From positions 26,307 through 90,306 of the forward strand of contig MU006252.1 of the NCBI GenBank assembly GCA_010093685.1: a stretch of DNA of 64,000 nt, written 5' to 3'. The notes under the pieces were generated by a model. That model was not told the origin of the DNA and did no database searches. It worked only from the letters and a program-made list of their open reading frames with translations. This document shows positions 21,642 through 32,531 of this stretch, piece by piece. The first letter of the stretch is position 1. Each line of letters begins with the position of its first letter. Source of the stretch: Ophiobolus disseminans. Lineage: Eukaryota; Ascomycota; Dothideomycetes; Pleosporales; Phaeosphaeriaceae. The translations under genes were made by a program, and so were the position numbers.

Positions 21642-22014
21642 GCGAGCTCTGAATGAGGCTGAGCGTTCTCCAATGATGTCTGCCGGGTTGAGATTCCTTG
21701 GCAGACACGATCGAGCTGGCCTCGTCACCTCACAATCACAACTTTCGCAAGCTTTCATGCACTGCTCGATGCAATCGTCTTGTACAGCTCGGTCGTGAGG
21801 TCAGTGCAATGCCTTCCGCTCTTCGTCGCAGTCATGATGCGCAACGGACCAGCAACTTTAGGATTATGCTTCGGCCTTGGGATCAATGTAGAGCAGAATT
21901 ATATGAATCGTCTCACATCACACACTTCCCTGCCCAAATCATAAGGTTAGGCTACTTTTGTTTGTTTTTTGCGCGCAGGACGGTCTTGACATATCCAACA
22001 GACATCATAGCACG
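21642..22014. other. Intergenic, no feature recognised
   Basis: Between the SET gene and the kinase gene on the same strand. Nothing else supported. Confidence 0.5.
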
Positions 22015-23602
22015 ATGCTTCCTAAGCGTGTAAGAAATCATCCGCCCAGACACTTGCTGACAATCTCGTCAGTGATTCTGCAATCGATCGCAACCTCGAA
22101 GAACCTAGTAGCGCATACAAGCACACACATCAGAATTCACACCTGGGATGATTACATTGTCGACGGAAATGTATCTACTTCAACTTCAGGGACTGCTCAA
22201 GAACGAAGCTTTGAGCATTGGTGGAATTTGAGTGACGAAAGTACGAGAGTCGAAATGGCCGCAGTTCTCGACATACATCCACACAGTTTATATCCATCCA
22301 GCAATGCGCTAAGAGACGATATAGTCCAAAGTTATAACTCCGTGACACGCCACGAGGAGCGAGACTCTTGGTATAATTCGCAGCACTACTGGCTCGTCTC
22401 AGATGGAACGAGCATACGAGCTTTCCATACTGCAAATTCGAGGCAGACGGCAGGATCCCGCGAATCTACAGCATCAATTCTGTCAAGGAAAACGCCATGG
22501 CAACAAATATTGTACGATAAATACCTCATTCTACCAGAGTTCGATCAAACAAATTGGTCAGATCGCGGTCAACATGTTGAGTTCGGTCCAGAAGAGGGTT
22601 CAACAATCGATAAGCTACTCACTCCCAATAGTGTGCTTGGATATTCTTCGACAGCGCTTGTCGAGAAGGTGCAATGTAAACGTATCATGCTTGCACGCAA
22701 AAAGATCAAGTGCAATTGGCGCCTGAAGCGAGAGGAGGCTCTCAAAGAGGTTGCTCACCTCCAGTATCTTAGCCATGCGCACGTTGTCCGCTGCGTTGGG
22801 ACTTACGTCTACGGAAAAGAGCTCTCTATTCTGCTATACCCTGCCACATCTTACAATCTGGAAACATTTCTCGACCGTTGCGCCGAACTGGACGCCAAAT
22901 TCAAGCTGACAATCACCGAGGGCAGATTGCTGCATGCCATACGAAGAGGCGTTGGCGAGTCCTTCGGGTGCCTCGCAAGCGCTATCGACTATATACACAG
23001 TCGCTTTGTCAAACACATGGACATCAAACCAACGAATATCCTAATTCATGACAAGTATCGATTCCCACGTGCTCCATTCCAAGTACACATTGCAGAATTT
23101 TGGGGTTACAAGGTCATATAACAATCTCAGCGACGCTGAGACTGAATCTCGAACGTTGTTCAGGAAAACTTACGCCGCCCCAGAAGTTGTACGCCAGAAT
23201 AAGAGAGGACTGTCTGCCGACATCTTCAGCTTAGGGTGCGTATTCCTGGAGATGATAGCCGTCATTGCTAGGCAGAGAAGGGTATTGACTGAACTCCGGA
23301 GGGCCAACTCCAATGGAGACATATCGTATCAGGCAAATCTAGACGCTCTCCGACAAGATCACGACTCCTTAGATTGGGTTCATCCAAACTCCTTAGGTCG
23401 ACAAACTGGCTTCCAGGAGTCAACCACCCCTGATCTCCCAGCACTTACTGCACAAATGATGGACCATGATCCGGACTCGCAACCTACTGCACCCACGCTG
23501 GTTGGTCACTTTGAAGCTAATGATCCATGTTGTTCTAGTGGACCGGAACCCTTTGAAGCAGTAACAGCGACCTTGCCCACCATGGGGGTGCTTGAAGAGT
23601 GA
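22015..23602 (+). pseudogene. Protein kinase gene with a frameshift in the DFG motif
   Basis: Two overlapping frames make one protein kinase of about 528 residues. The first (from the ATG at 22015) has an N-terminal extension, a degenerate glycine loop (VLGYSSTALVEKV), a lysine in MLARKKIK, and the catalytic loop HMDIKPTNIL with HMD in place of HRD. The frame then fails at bases 23092-23102. Removing one A at 23096-23097 turns AEFW into ADFG and links directly to GVTRSYNNLSDAETES, the APE motif TYAAPEVV and SADIFSLGCVFLEM, continuing to a stop at 23600-23602. It resembles a family of fungal Ser/Thr kinases with HMDIKP-type loops. No GT-AG intron restores the frame. Either a decayed gene or an indel error in the assembly. 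Confidence 0.8.
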
Positions 23603-24084
23603 TAGCATTTTGATTTCAAACGCAGAATGTCATAAGAGCTTATCTCGAACCTTTGTGAGTTCGGGCAGGCTTCCAGACCTCTTAGATGTAGTTTGATGAT
23701 TTCACCCTGTATCTTTCTTGACGAGGGGAAGCCTTGGAATGGGAACACCATGTAACGATATGTGTAGAATTTTCTCCGCGCGTGGTCGACTTCCAAAGAT
23801 ACTACTCACTCACGCTTCACAAGGCTCGATCCTCTCACGTACCCTGTCAACACTCGCTGGTATCTGCAGATTTGCGGATTGTAGGATCCAAGCCCGTGGT
23901 TCGCTTTCCCGGCCCTGTGCAGCCGCTGATTTAGCCGATTCCGTCAGCCTACATCTCACAACCTGGCCTTCTAAAACTCCGAACTTCATTCATCAACACT
24001 ATACCCTTTCTACAATCGCGATTCTTAAGCACAATTCCCCACCGACAAACCATCTCCTACCAGGTACTCCCAGAAGTTAGCATC
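23603..24084. other. Intergenic, no feature recognised
   Basis: 3' flank of the kinase copy and promoter of the sulfotransferase-fold gene; pyrimidine-rich just upstream of 24085. Confidence 0.5.
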
Positions 24085-24966
24085 ATGGCCGGCCGCCTCA
24101 TCGATCAAGACGAGCGTACCCGCCAAAAGCCTATGCGCATCCTTGTGCTGGGCATGTGCCGCACGGGAACAACATCGATCTCTACTGCTCTCCGCAAACT
24201 AGGTTACACACCGCACCAAATGCGCGAGGTCCTCGTCAATCCGAAAGAACTCGCGCTTTGGCAAGAAGCTATCAACGTCACACTGCTTCCACCTCCCGAC
24301 CGGCCGGCCTCACAAAGAAGCTTGAAGCCCTACAAGAAGCCCGAATTCGACAAACTCCTTGCTAACTACGACGTCGTCATGGACCTCCCCGGCTGTGTGT
24401 TCGCAAAAGAATTAGTAGAAGCGTATCCAGATGCCAAAGTCATTCTCACGACGCGTGATTACGCAGAATGGGAACACAGCATGCAAGAAAGCATCTGGTG
24501 CTTCTGCACATGGCGACTCTTCGCTCTAGCTCGGTACTTCGATCTCACACAAATGGCGCCATTGATGCGTCTCATGCACTCCGTTTTCCGCGTACACAAT
24601 GGGAACACTTATGGTGGTCCCAAGTCCGAAGCTGCGTTCGAGAAGCACTACAACACCGTGCGCAGTATCGTGCCCAAGGACCGGCTACTGGAGGTCAACC
24701 CTGATGAGACTAGTTGGGAACCGCTGTGCGACTTCCTTCAGCGCAAGGTGCCGAATGAGCCGTTCCCGCGGGTGAAGGAGGATAGGACGATGCGCGCGGG
24801 ACTCGAGAATGCGTGGTGGGATGTTTTGCAGTATGGGGTGTTTGTGATGGCTGTGCTAGTGGGCGTGCTGTGTCTGGCGATAGTGTTCTGGGTGTATGCG
24901 GATGCGTTTTGGGAGATGAGGGACGAGTACATACTGGGGCCCATTAATGGATATCTGGATAGGTGA
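24085..24966 (+). CDS. Sulfotransferase-fold protein with C-terminal membrane anchor
   Basis: One exon, 293 residues. Near residue 18 is the phosphosulfate-binding P-loop-like motif VLGMCRTGTTSISTALRKLG. DVVMDLPGCVFAKELVEAYP and KVILTTRDYAEWEHSM match the second cofactor-binding region of the Sulfotransfer_4-type fungal family. In canonical sulfotransferases PAPS donates sulfate to an alcohol or amine. Members of this fungal group are widespread, sometimes near secondary-metabolite clusters, and their reactions are mostly unproven. Residues about 252-275 (FVMAVLVGVLCLAIVFWVYA) form a transmembrane helix that would tail-anchor the protein with the catalytic domain in the cytosol. Confidence 0.85.
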   Translation: MAGRLIDQDERTRQKPMRILVLGMCRTGTTSISTALRKLGYTPHQMREVLVNPKELALWQEAINVTLLPPPDRPASQRSLKPYKKPEFDKLLANYDVVMDLPGCVFAKELVEAYPDAKVILTTRDYAEWEHSMQESIWCFCTWRLFALARYFDLTQMAPLMRLMHSVFRVHNGNTYGGPKSEAAFEKHYNTVRSIVPKDRLLEVNPDETSWEPLCDFLQRKVPNEPFPRVKEDRTMRAGLENAWWDVLQYGVFVMAVLVGVLCLAIVFWVYADAFWEMRDEYILGPINGYLDR

Positions 24967-25448
24967 CAAAGACGTGGGACTGCTCGTAACAGGAAGACAG
25001 ATGGACAGGTGGTGAGTAGGAGCTGAATGTATACGAGGTTAGTTTCCATATCGTGGGAAACGTGACAACGGGCCCTGAATCGAGTCAATGGACCATGCGG
25101 CAGTCTCGAGTACTGCTATTGTATCCCTGCTCCCATACCAACCTAGTACAGTCGCAAGTATCATTGCTGTGAATGTGAGCTTCTTTTCGAAAAGATCACA
25201 CGGTCTAATGGCCCAATGGCAAGGCGCTTGACTTCGACCTCATTAGGTAGATACTAAGAGGTTGAAGATTCAACCCCCTCTTAGATCTTGTTTTATTTTG
25301 TTTGCGCTTTGTTCAACTGATGCGATGGTTGTGACAACGTGTCAGATACGCGCTGGAAGATTAGATAGGGAGCTACGTACCGGTAATTCCACGCGTCAAC
25401 CTGGACGATCCCAACCCCCAACCCATCCCAACACCACCCACTCACACA
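24967..25448. other. Intergenic region holding the tRNA-like sequence
   Basis: Between the sulfotransferase-fold gene and the TPR-MYND gene. Apart from the tRNA-like sequence at 25202-25288 nothing is recognised. Confidence 0.5.
25202..25288 (+). tRNA. tRNA-Arg(TCG)-like sequence, probably a pseudogene
   Basis: The ends GGTCTAA and TTAGATC pair over 7 bp with one G-U. The D arm TGGCCCAATGGCAAGGC matches fungal tRNA-Arg. An anticodon-loop segment CTTCGA gives TCG, and the T-loop TTCAACC fits the consensus. A short intron after the anticodon would be needed. However, the anticodon stem and T stem carry A-C mismatches that would each be repaired by a G in place of A, so the gene is probably decayed. 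The precise intron is not resolved. Confidence 0.4.
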
Positions 25449-26121
25449 ATGGCGCAACTCCTACATCCAGACTTCAAAGCGGGCATCACCCACGCAGAAG
25501 CCACGGCTGCCGACAAAAAGACGCATGACCTCCTCATGGAACAACAGGATGCCCTAAAAGCAGAGAGTTGGGACTACGCCATCGCGCTCAGCATACAGAT
25601 GCGCGAAAATCAATTGCGCGTGTATAAACCCGGATCCTCGCCTATTGGAGGCACATGGAATGCGCTTGGTAGTATTTACAAACAGGCGGGCAGATTGCAA
25701 GAAGCAGAAGACGCCGTCGAAAAGGGCCTCGCAATATATGCAGCAGTCTGCGACTACAACGAGATGTCCATGGCGAGAGAGACGCTGGCGGCGATCAAAG
25801 AGGCTCAGGGTCAATTCGATGAAGCGAGAAAAGTGCGTCTGGAGGGCAAAGATAGGAAGGAAATCTCCTGCACGAGTGATACAGTGAGTTGGGACGATTT
25901 TCTGCATCGAGATGTGGAGCTAAATCAATGCGACATAGTGTCCGTGGACGAGCGTACCGTTTAGAATGGAGAACGGCGGACTCTCGAAGATGTTTGCGCT
26001 TGAGGAGTTGAAGCAATGCGCTGCTTGTAAAGCTGCGTTCTATTGTTCTAAGCGCTGCCAGAAGCATGACTGGAAAACGAGGCACAAACCTTTATGCCAG
26101 AAACACACTGGTGCAGTATAA
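25449..26121 (+). CDS. TPR plus MYND zinc-finger protein
   Basis: Exons 25449-25883 and 25939-26121 (55-nt intron) join to 205 residues. The N-terminal two thirds are helical with TPR-like repeats (WNALGSIYKQAGRLQEAEDA, then ETLAAIKEAQGQFDEARKV). The second exon completes a MYND finger: CAACKAAFYCSKRCQKHDWK, RHKPLC, the Cys/His pattern of this protein-interaction domain. No SET domain is present, so it is a small adaptor-like protein. The splice joins CTSDT to CPWTS, adding two further cysteines just before the finger. Confidence 0.85.
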
Positions 26122-27428
26122 AAAGCATTGAGGTGCTGCGAAAGAACGTCGAGTGTGAATTATGGACAGATCAACGATGGCGCATGATGGGCGTGGCGAT
26201 GCACGACTCACCAATGTGATGAATGCATTGAGTCACATAAGACGCTTGGGTACAAGATTTTCTTCCATAACAACACCTTTCCGCGTTTCCCGCGTCTCAA
26301 GCAATATCTACAAGGTTCTCCAATACTCCCTCCCAACACGAAACCTCAGGCGGTGATTTGGGTCACATTCGAGAACTTACTCACGATGCCGCCGGTAGCT
26401 AACGCTGATTGAGAGCGTGACGGATGGTCTATGTTTTCTGAGGATTGTGTTAGCCAACTAGTCAAAGGTGAAACTCCGGGCGAGGAGTAATTGCAGTGTG
26501 TACTACGAGAACGGCATGCTCTGCTCTTGCTGTGGCCAATGCGATGCTTGTACGACTGTCATAGCGGGATCATATATAAGAGCGTTGTTCCTCCGCACCT
26601 CAGGCTTCACATCACCCTTACACACTCCTCCATTCACCGTGGAAAAACTCTTCATGCTGACCTAACTCTGAACAACGTACATCGGATCTTCATCATCTCG
26701 TCATGTGCCTTGTAGTCGTCCGCACCTTCCAGTGTATGCTGCGCAAGGGTTCCAGTCATGGAATTTGCATAGTCAAGTTTTGCGACAAGTCCCGGTCACA
26801 AGCTAATGGAAAATTATATGACCCAGCGTGGACGGAACATTATCTTGAGAAGGAAGAAGAATGCAACCTGTGCCATAAAGCACCCGACGCAAAGAAAGGA
26901 ATAGAAGGAGAGGAAATGGAAGATAAAATCAAGGATAACTAGAAGGATAGAGTGGCGGAATAGAGACATTTGCTGAGTGGTGTTTCGGCGCCTCATTTAT
27001 AGCCAGTTCGATTATCTTGAAACAGAATACGTCTGGCAATATTGCACGTAGCAGTAAATGCGCCCCAACAGCTGTGCCTCTTTTAATTGAAGCAGTCGCT
27101 TCGTGACCGTACTACCAGCATGTTACTGTAAAGTCGCGAAAGTATTGAGCAGAGCGGTGGAACTGTCTCCAGATTAGTATAGTGTTAACTTAATTACAGA
27201 CGATATTATCACAGTATGAACATAATTTCAATTTTTAAATATAGTTTAATCAGAAGTTTAATTGAGAGCTTAAGGCCCCCTTCAGGGGCGGTATGGTCCC
27301 GTCTATCTTCGAGACCTCTTGAGCAACGCATGCCTCGCTGCCTTAGACTTGTCTAGGGCATAGAACTCGAACACGGTTCATTGCAGCATTACTCCACAAC
27401 ACATTTGCCCTTGTCCCACTTGTAAGTG
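26122..27428. other. Gene-poor AT-rich region
   Basis: About 1.3 kb with no convincing gene. 27040-27260 is strongly AT-rich with long A and T runs. Two short frames near 26700-26990, one hydrophobic on the minus strand, have no recognisable features. It borders the doubly interrupted gene at 27429-28367 and may be a decaying or repeat-derived segment. Confidence 0.55.
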
Positions 27429-28367
27429 TCAATTACAATCATCCTGCACGTCGTATTCCACCATCTCCGCACCCAGTAACAACGTATTTGGGTGCGCCGC
27501 ATCCTCAGACGGAACTGAAGTCCAACCTTCAACATCCTCGTAGATGCGCTCGAGCCCAGCCTCAATATACGCCTTCTCAACCAGAGCTTGAAGGTCAATG
27601 TTCACATCCCACTCCTTCGCCCACACCAGGAAATTCAGGGTCTTCATCTTATCGCAAATTTGTGAAGAGCAGTCGCTACGGCACATGGTAACATCGTATG
27701 TTCCCGTGAACTCCCACGGTTTGTCCGCTAGGCCCTCTTTTGTGCCTGCGACTCGGTGTGAGGTGACGCAGGGTCGTTTCTCGGCGTTCGATAATCGAAA
27801 GCGGTACAGGTCTAGGACGTTTTCGATCTCGGCTTCGGCCTCGGGGCATTCATCCCGATCAGGCCAGACCGTAGCATCCAGGCGTTCGTGTTCGAGCAAG
27901 TTGGCTATCAAGATTGATATCTTGTCCTTCAGGATACCAGCGTGCATTGTAGGAATCGTGAAATTTAGATAGGGTCGCTACTTAAACTCCCACAATTGGG
28001 AGAGGTTGTTACACCCCGCCTGCGTCAAGTGCTCGTACGGCTGAGAGTTTGTAGTGATGATGCCATATTGATGCAGACGTTTCAGGCCTGATATGAGCTC
28101 AGTCGATTCTGAGACTAAAGGTGGAAAGGCCCCAGGCGTGCTTCAAAGGTGGCCGCAGATGAAGCTGTGGCTAAGCGCGACGATATGAGCCCATGAAGTG
28201 GCCTGATCCCAAAGATGGAAGACGTGGGAAAAGCGACAATTTGGACAGTAGTCACGCATAATGCCAGCGTATTTGTCGTCGACGGAGTCTATCTCCCACT
28301 TCTCGCTGGCTTCATCGCATCGGACACAAGCTAGTGATGAAGTTGATGAGGTGTTTTCGACCATCAT
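27429..28367 (-). pseudogene. Unknown zinc-ribbon-like gene with two nonsense codons
   Basis: From the ATG at 28367 one reading frame continues to a stop at 27429-27431 (312 codons), broken only by TGA at 28143-28145 and TAG at 27978-27980. The N-terminal part has paired CxxC motifs (ACVRCDE and DYCPNCRFSH), like a zinc ribbon. Between the stops the frame reads naturally (LISGLKRLHQYGIITTNSQP), and after the second it gives a further 182 codons of ordinary protein sequence. Both stops are one C-to-T change from a sense codon (CGA or CAG). The middle segment recalls DUF6919-type proteins, a weak memory-based resemblance. Function unknown. Confidence 0.7.
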
Positions 28368-28682
28368 GTAGTTGTGATTGTTGGAAAATTAGGTTGCACG
28401 TTCAAGATACTCCACTGTAGATGTAGAGGTTCAGGTGTGAATGTCTCGATCGATGGGAAGAACAGCGGTCTGTTTGACTTAAATACTATGTTTTTCTTTG
28501 TCAACTACGCGACATTGTGGCCCTCTGATGTAGGTAGCCGTGGTTTACGTCGCACAAAGTTGTGATGCAAATCAAACAAGCCACTGCAAACCCGCCCCAC
28601 CACCTTCAACTGAGAAGCTTCGCGTCAAAAATCTAAAATACAAGCCCTCTACTCCTCTACTTCAGACCGGTCTCAACCAAGG
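28368..28682. other. Intergenic, no feature recognised
   Basis: Short region between the interrupted gene and the 3' end of the S33 peptidase gene. Confidence 0.5.
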
Positions 28683-30575
28683 CTAACCTTGTGCAGCATC
28701 CGCGAGCTGCTTTGCCACAGCCAGGAACGGGTTTGGCTCGTCAACCTCGCAAGTCGTGTTGGCGGGAGGAAGCGTACCATCAAACATGTACTGCTTCTCG
28801 TACTTGGATACACATGCCGCTTTCTGGAAATGCGCACAATGCTAAAAAGACCAGTTAGAATCATCCTCTTGAGAGTGACGAAGGCAAGACTTACACCACT
28901 GTTATTGAATACCAGCAACTCCGATCCCGGGAACTGCGACTGCATCTTCCGCGCAGACGGCAAAGGTGTAACCGGATCTGCAATGCTGCTCACCCATAAG
29001 ATTGGGACTTTCTTGCCATTCAGCTTCGGAATGCCTTCAGAAAGTTAGTGCTATTCAAAACGTTTGCAAAAGCTAACTTACCATCGAAGGACTGACTCTT
29101 CGGCGGCCGCACATTGAGCTGACTGCAGACAGGTCCACTGAACGTCGCAACGTTAAGGCCTGCATATATGCTCGTGTTCGTCATCGAGTAGATGAATTTC
29201 TTGTAGTCTTCAAACTTTGTGTAGTTCGAGCGGCCGTTAGAGTCTAGACAGGTTACCAGCGCTCTAGCCATGCGGTCATCATCCGTTGGGCGAAACGATG
29301 AGATCTGTGATTCGAGAGATATGGCTTGAGTTTGGTTATATTGGCCAACCTGTAGTTCCAGCAGCGTCTGATCGAGAGCTGCATAGTAGAAAGGCGCAAT
29401 GATATACGACGCGGTGAAGAATTGGGTGACGACTGCTCGCCACGTGAAAACGTTGGGCGTGACGATGGTGCCAGCTTTGGCGTACTCGATGGAAGTAGGG
29501 GACAACGGGTCGCCAAGTCCAATTGGGTTGTCCTTTAGAACATGCAACATATTCCAGTACCGCTTCTCGAGCTCCTGCCATGAGGTTGCGTTCTGGTGGA
29601 AGGCGCAGATCTGCGGTCCGGCTTCGAAGCACCGTTTGAACCAGAAGCGCGCTGCTTCATCGCTATCAGCAAGGGCTTTCTCCCAGCCTCCATTATAGTG
29701 ATCTTCGAGTTCGAGGATGCCGTCGATGATCATGCGCTCAACGCGGTCGGGGTATAGGGCTGCGAACGTGGGACCGAGGATGGAGCCGTAGCTGATGCCG
29801 TAGAACCAAAGCTTTGCATCTTCAGGCTTCCGGCCATTATCCTTTGCACGCAGCTGGATGTAGTGAAGCATGTCCTGTGCTGTTGCGACTGTGCTAGCAT
29901 ATCTCGCAGTACCGTTAACAGAATAGATCTGCGAACACCACTTCCCGTAAGCAAGTACCGATTGGTGGTTTTTCTTGAGTTGGTAGTCGTGCGAGATATC
30001 CGCTGGACCAAAGACATCCGCAAAGAAAGCGTTGCGAGCAACGTGAGAATAGCCAGGAAAGCAGTTGCTCGACGGTCCGCTGTTCTTGATGCCACGCGGA
30101 TCAATCCCAACAAGCGCATACTTGGTACCGATTTTCTCCTGGATTGCTTCGTAGTCTCCAAGGATCATGTCCACTGATGATCCGCCAGGTCCTCCAGGGT
30201 TCACGAGAACTTCTTGAGCATCTGATGTCTCGCCCGGCTTCTTGATGACTGCGATATTGACTGTGCCGACAGAGGCATTGGTATAGTCAAGCGGCACTTG
30301 TAACAGCGCGCAAGTACTCGTGAAGTTAGTGGGGGTTGTTGTGCTACAGGAAAGGCTGGCTCACAAGTTCTGGTAGCATGGCTTCCACACGAGTTCCGGA
30401 CTAGCAGTCAACTGTGGTAGTCAGTATATGAGTTTAGGTACACTGAAGTCGTCGAATCTCTTACATTGGCAAAGCTATACTGTGCTGTGGTGTTGTCTCT
30501 CGTGGACAACGGAGATGCAAAGCTGCTCTGCAAGCAGACTGCTGCCGTTAGGGCGTACAATGAGAATGTTTTCAT
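28683..30575 (-). CDS. Secreted S33 peptidase-like hydrolase with TAP C-terminal domain
   Basis: Five exons (30465-30575, 30365-30411, 29082-30316, 28895-29034, 28683-28841) join to 563 residues. A signal peptide (about 1-20, MKTFSLYALTAAVCLQSSFA) is followed by a segment with CYQNFTCALLQVPLDY. The alpha/beta core has the oxyanion motif NPGGPGGSS, IDPRG, and the nucleophile GISYGS. The acid lies in VSSIADPVTP and the histidine in NNSGHCAH, formed across the last splice. This matches fungal tripeptidyl/prolyl aminopeptidase-like S33 enzymes with a C-terminal TAP domain. It would release amino acids or short peptides outside the cell. Exact specificity cannot be told. Confidence 0.9.
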
Positions 30576-31502
30576 GTTGCAAACGATGCGAGAAAGTGGG
30601 GTGTGAGATTGTGAGTGTCTAGTACTACATGCAGCCTGAGCGTCCGTCTTTATACATCGCCTCGTCCATCTCCATACACTGTCAAAAGGCAGGCTGACAT
30701 CAGACAGGTTATGCACCAAGCCTCCGGGCAGTGCTTGAAAAATAGGCAAGGCAGTGCGTAGTCGGGAAAAGATAATCTACTGGTCGAGCATGAGCGAGGT
30801 ACCTGACAGAAGCCTGTTTCGGCTATGTCAACGCTGATTTGGCGAGATGAGGCTCGCGATGAGAATTCTCCCCATGTAGAAATAACGCAGCAGGTTGTTG
30901 GCTTGAATCGATGGTCAGGAATGTGCGGCTGAAGTATGGTGAAGATCGGTGTAACTTTTATTCCTAAGATAGTTTGGTGATCGTCTTGTCTGGTTGGTGC
31001 CTGTCCTCTTGGCCGTCTGATTGTCTCAAATAGGCTAGGCTATCCGCGACATCACACCCAGCTCGTCCCATCAAGGGTTTGCCTGATTGCGCCAGGCGAT
31101 GTGTGCATTGTCATTTGAGGGGTTGGTATTGTTGTTATGATGCAGCCGTGCTGGGGGCCGAAGCACAGGTAGTCCTCGATTCTGAAGCTATGATGTCACA
31201 GAACACACACCTCTACCGGTACCGACTTTACACCACAACCAGCGCCTAAAGCTCACTCGTTTCGCCCTCTCTCCAAGGTTTATGAAACATTCAGTGTCAT
31301 TTGCGAAAACCGTCAAATCACAACATTGTCAATTCCATATTCTTCCAAGGTTGCCAGCATCTTCTTTCACAAGCCAACGGAACGATTAACATGTAACAAT
31401 GATCTTCATTTCTATTGATCTTCATTTATATCTTACAACGCACAAGGTCCATCATGCCTCAAGCCGCGTACCGCCGTTCAAGACATTCCTAATCCCCAGC
31501 GC
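30576..31502. other. Intergenic, no feature recognised
   Basis: Promoter of the S33 peptidase and 3' flank of the 150-residue membrane-protein gene, over 900 bp. I see no conserved ORF, RNA gene or repeat. Confidence 0.55.
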
Positions 31503-31955
31503 CTAAGCCTCAATCTCATCTACCCGCTCCCGCCCCATCCTCGCCGTCCGACTCGGCTCCTCCAACTCCACATCACGCGCACCCCTAAATCCCCATCCCA
31601 TGTGGCGCTTCTTCGGCACCGATGACACGCGCACGAAGCGCTTCCACGCCATTATGCCGAGGGGTGTGAAGACAAACGAAGCAGCGGCGAAGCATCCGAC
31701 GATCATAAACGCAGTCCAACACTTGTAGGCTGCGGAGTGCGTGTTGAGAGGTAGGTCTGAGTGCGGGTAAGCGAAGGTTGCGTTGGATGTGGAGTTTAAT
31801 GTAAGTCCACGGGGCAGGATGGGCGGGTGGAAGGGGAGGGTGTGTATGGTGGAGGGCTCAGCGCGGGTTGGGGTGTGTTCCAATATGCTGTTTGGTGCTG
31901 CGGTGGCGCTGATAGCCAGGAATAAGAGTGCGACAAGGGTAACTATGGTCTGCAT
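31503..31955 (-). CDS. Small type I membrane protein, 150 aa
   Basis: One exon. A signal peptide (1-19, ending SATAA) is followed by a ~55-residue Pro/Thr/His-rich ectodomain with possible N-glycosylation sites (NSTSN, SNATF). A helix lies at about 78-102 (AFMIVGCFAAASFVFTPLGI) and a basic cytoplasmic tail follows (KRFVRVSSVPKKRH). Topology is therefore N-out, C-in. No family recognised. It lies just left of the pogo transposon. Confidence 0.65.
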   Translation of the reverse strand: MQTIVTLVALLFLAISATAAPNSILEHTPTRAEPSTIHTLPFHPPILPRGLTLNSTSNATFAYPHSDLPLNTHSAAYKCWTAFMIVGCFAAASFVFTPLGIMAWKRFVRVSSVPKKRHMGWGFRGARDVELEEPSRTARMGRERVDEIEA

Positions 31956-32451
31956 GGTTGTTTGTGTTATGTGTCGGTGGTTGAGTACGTTTTGGGGATT
32001 AGGGGGAGGAAGTGGTTAATAAGTATATATACAGTGACTGCACAATGGCTTTATTGACGTATGATGAGATGCATGTGCGGTGTGAACGCACAGTGCGGAT
32101 TAGATGTGCTGATCAAGGGAACTGAACAATGTTCACAATGGAGAGTTATAATCTGTGTATTTAAATGCAGTTACGAAATATGATCTCACTGTGTGAATTA
32201 ATAGTCCAGTAGGTCGTGTCCTTCAACGCCATTAGACAGGGAGATATCACCACAGTGGTGTTCCATACACCACCAGGTGTCACTTCACAGATCTACAAGC
32301 ATTAACCTTCTGGAACGCACGATGGATTAACGAGTTATTATTACTATTATTCAGGATTTGAAAATGACGCCTAAAGCGTAGGTCGCAACACAACCAAGTC
32401 ATTTCATGATGATCATTTAGAGATGAAAGGCCTTCCCTTCAATTACCCGTA
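31956..32451. other. Intergenic flank of the transposon
   Basis: Promoter of the 150-residue membrane protein, an AT-rich stretch, and the original downstream sequence of the gene interrupted at 34300. The last bases end in the TA target-site copy at 32450-32451. Confidence 0.6.
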
Positions 32452-32496
32452 ACGTATTCCACTAGCGAGCCGCCCACCCCAGCGAACCGCCCAAAA
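32452..32496 (+). repeat. Left terminal inverted repeat of the pogo element
   Basis: 45 bp, identical to the reverse complement of 34256-34300; begins directly after the TA target site. Confidence 0.95.
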
Positions 32497-32531
32497 CATG
32501 CCAAGACCTCTACCACTCCCCTCTATCTACA

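Noticed and set aside
23055..23095. A possible 41-nt intron that could repair the kinase frameshift
   Set aside because: GT and AG ends exist, but removing it leaves the downstream kinase frame out of phase and would delete the beta strand before DFG.
26703..26996. Two overlapping short frames, one hydrophobic on the minus strand
   Set aside because: AT-rich low-complexity sequence can mimic a hydrophobic peptide, and there is no other support.
27978..28145. TGA/TAG recoding (selenocysteine or readthrough) in the interrupted gene
   Set aside because: Two different stop codons occur, fungi of this group lack selenocysteine insertion, and no readthrough context was recognised; decay is simpler.
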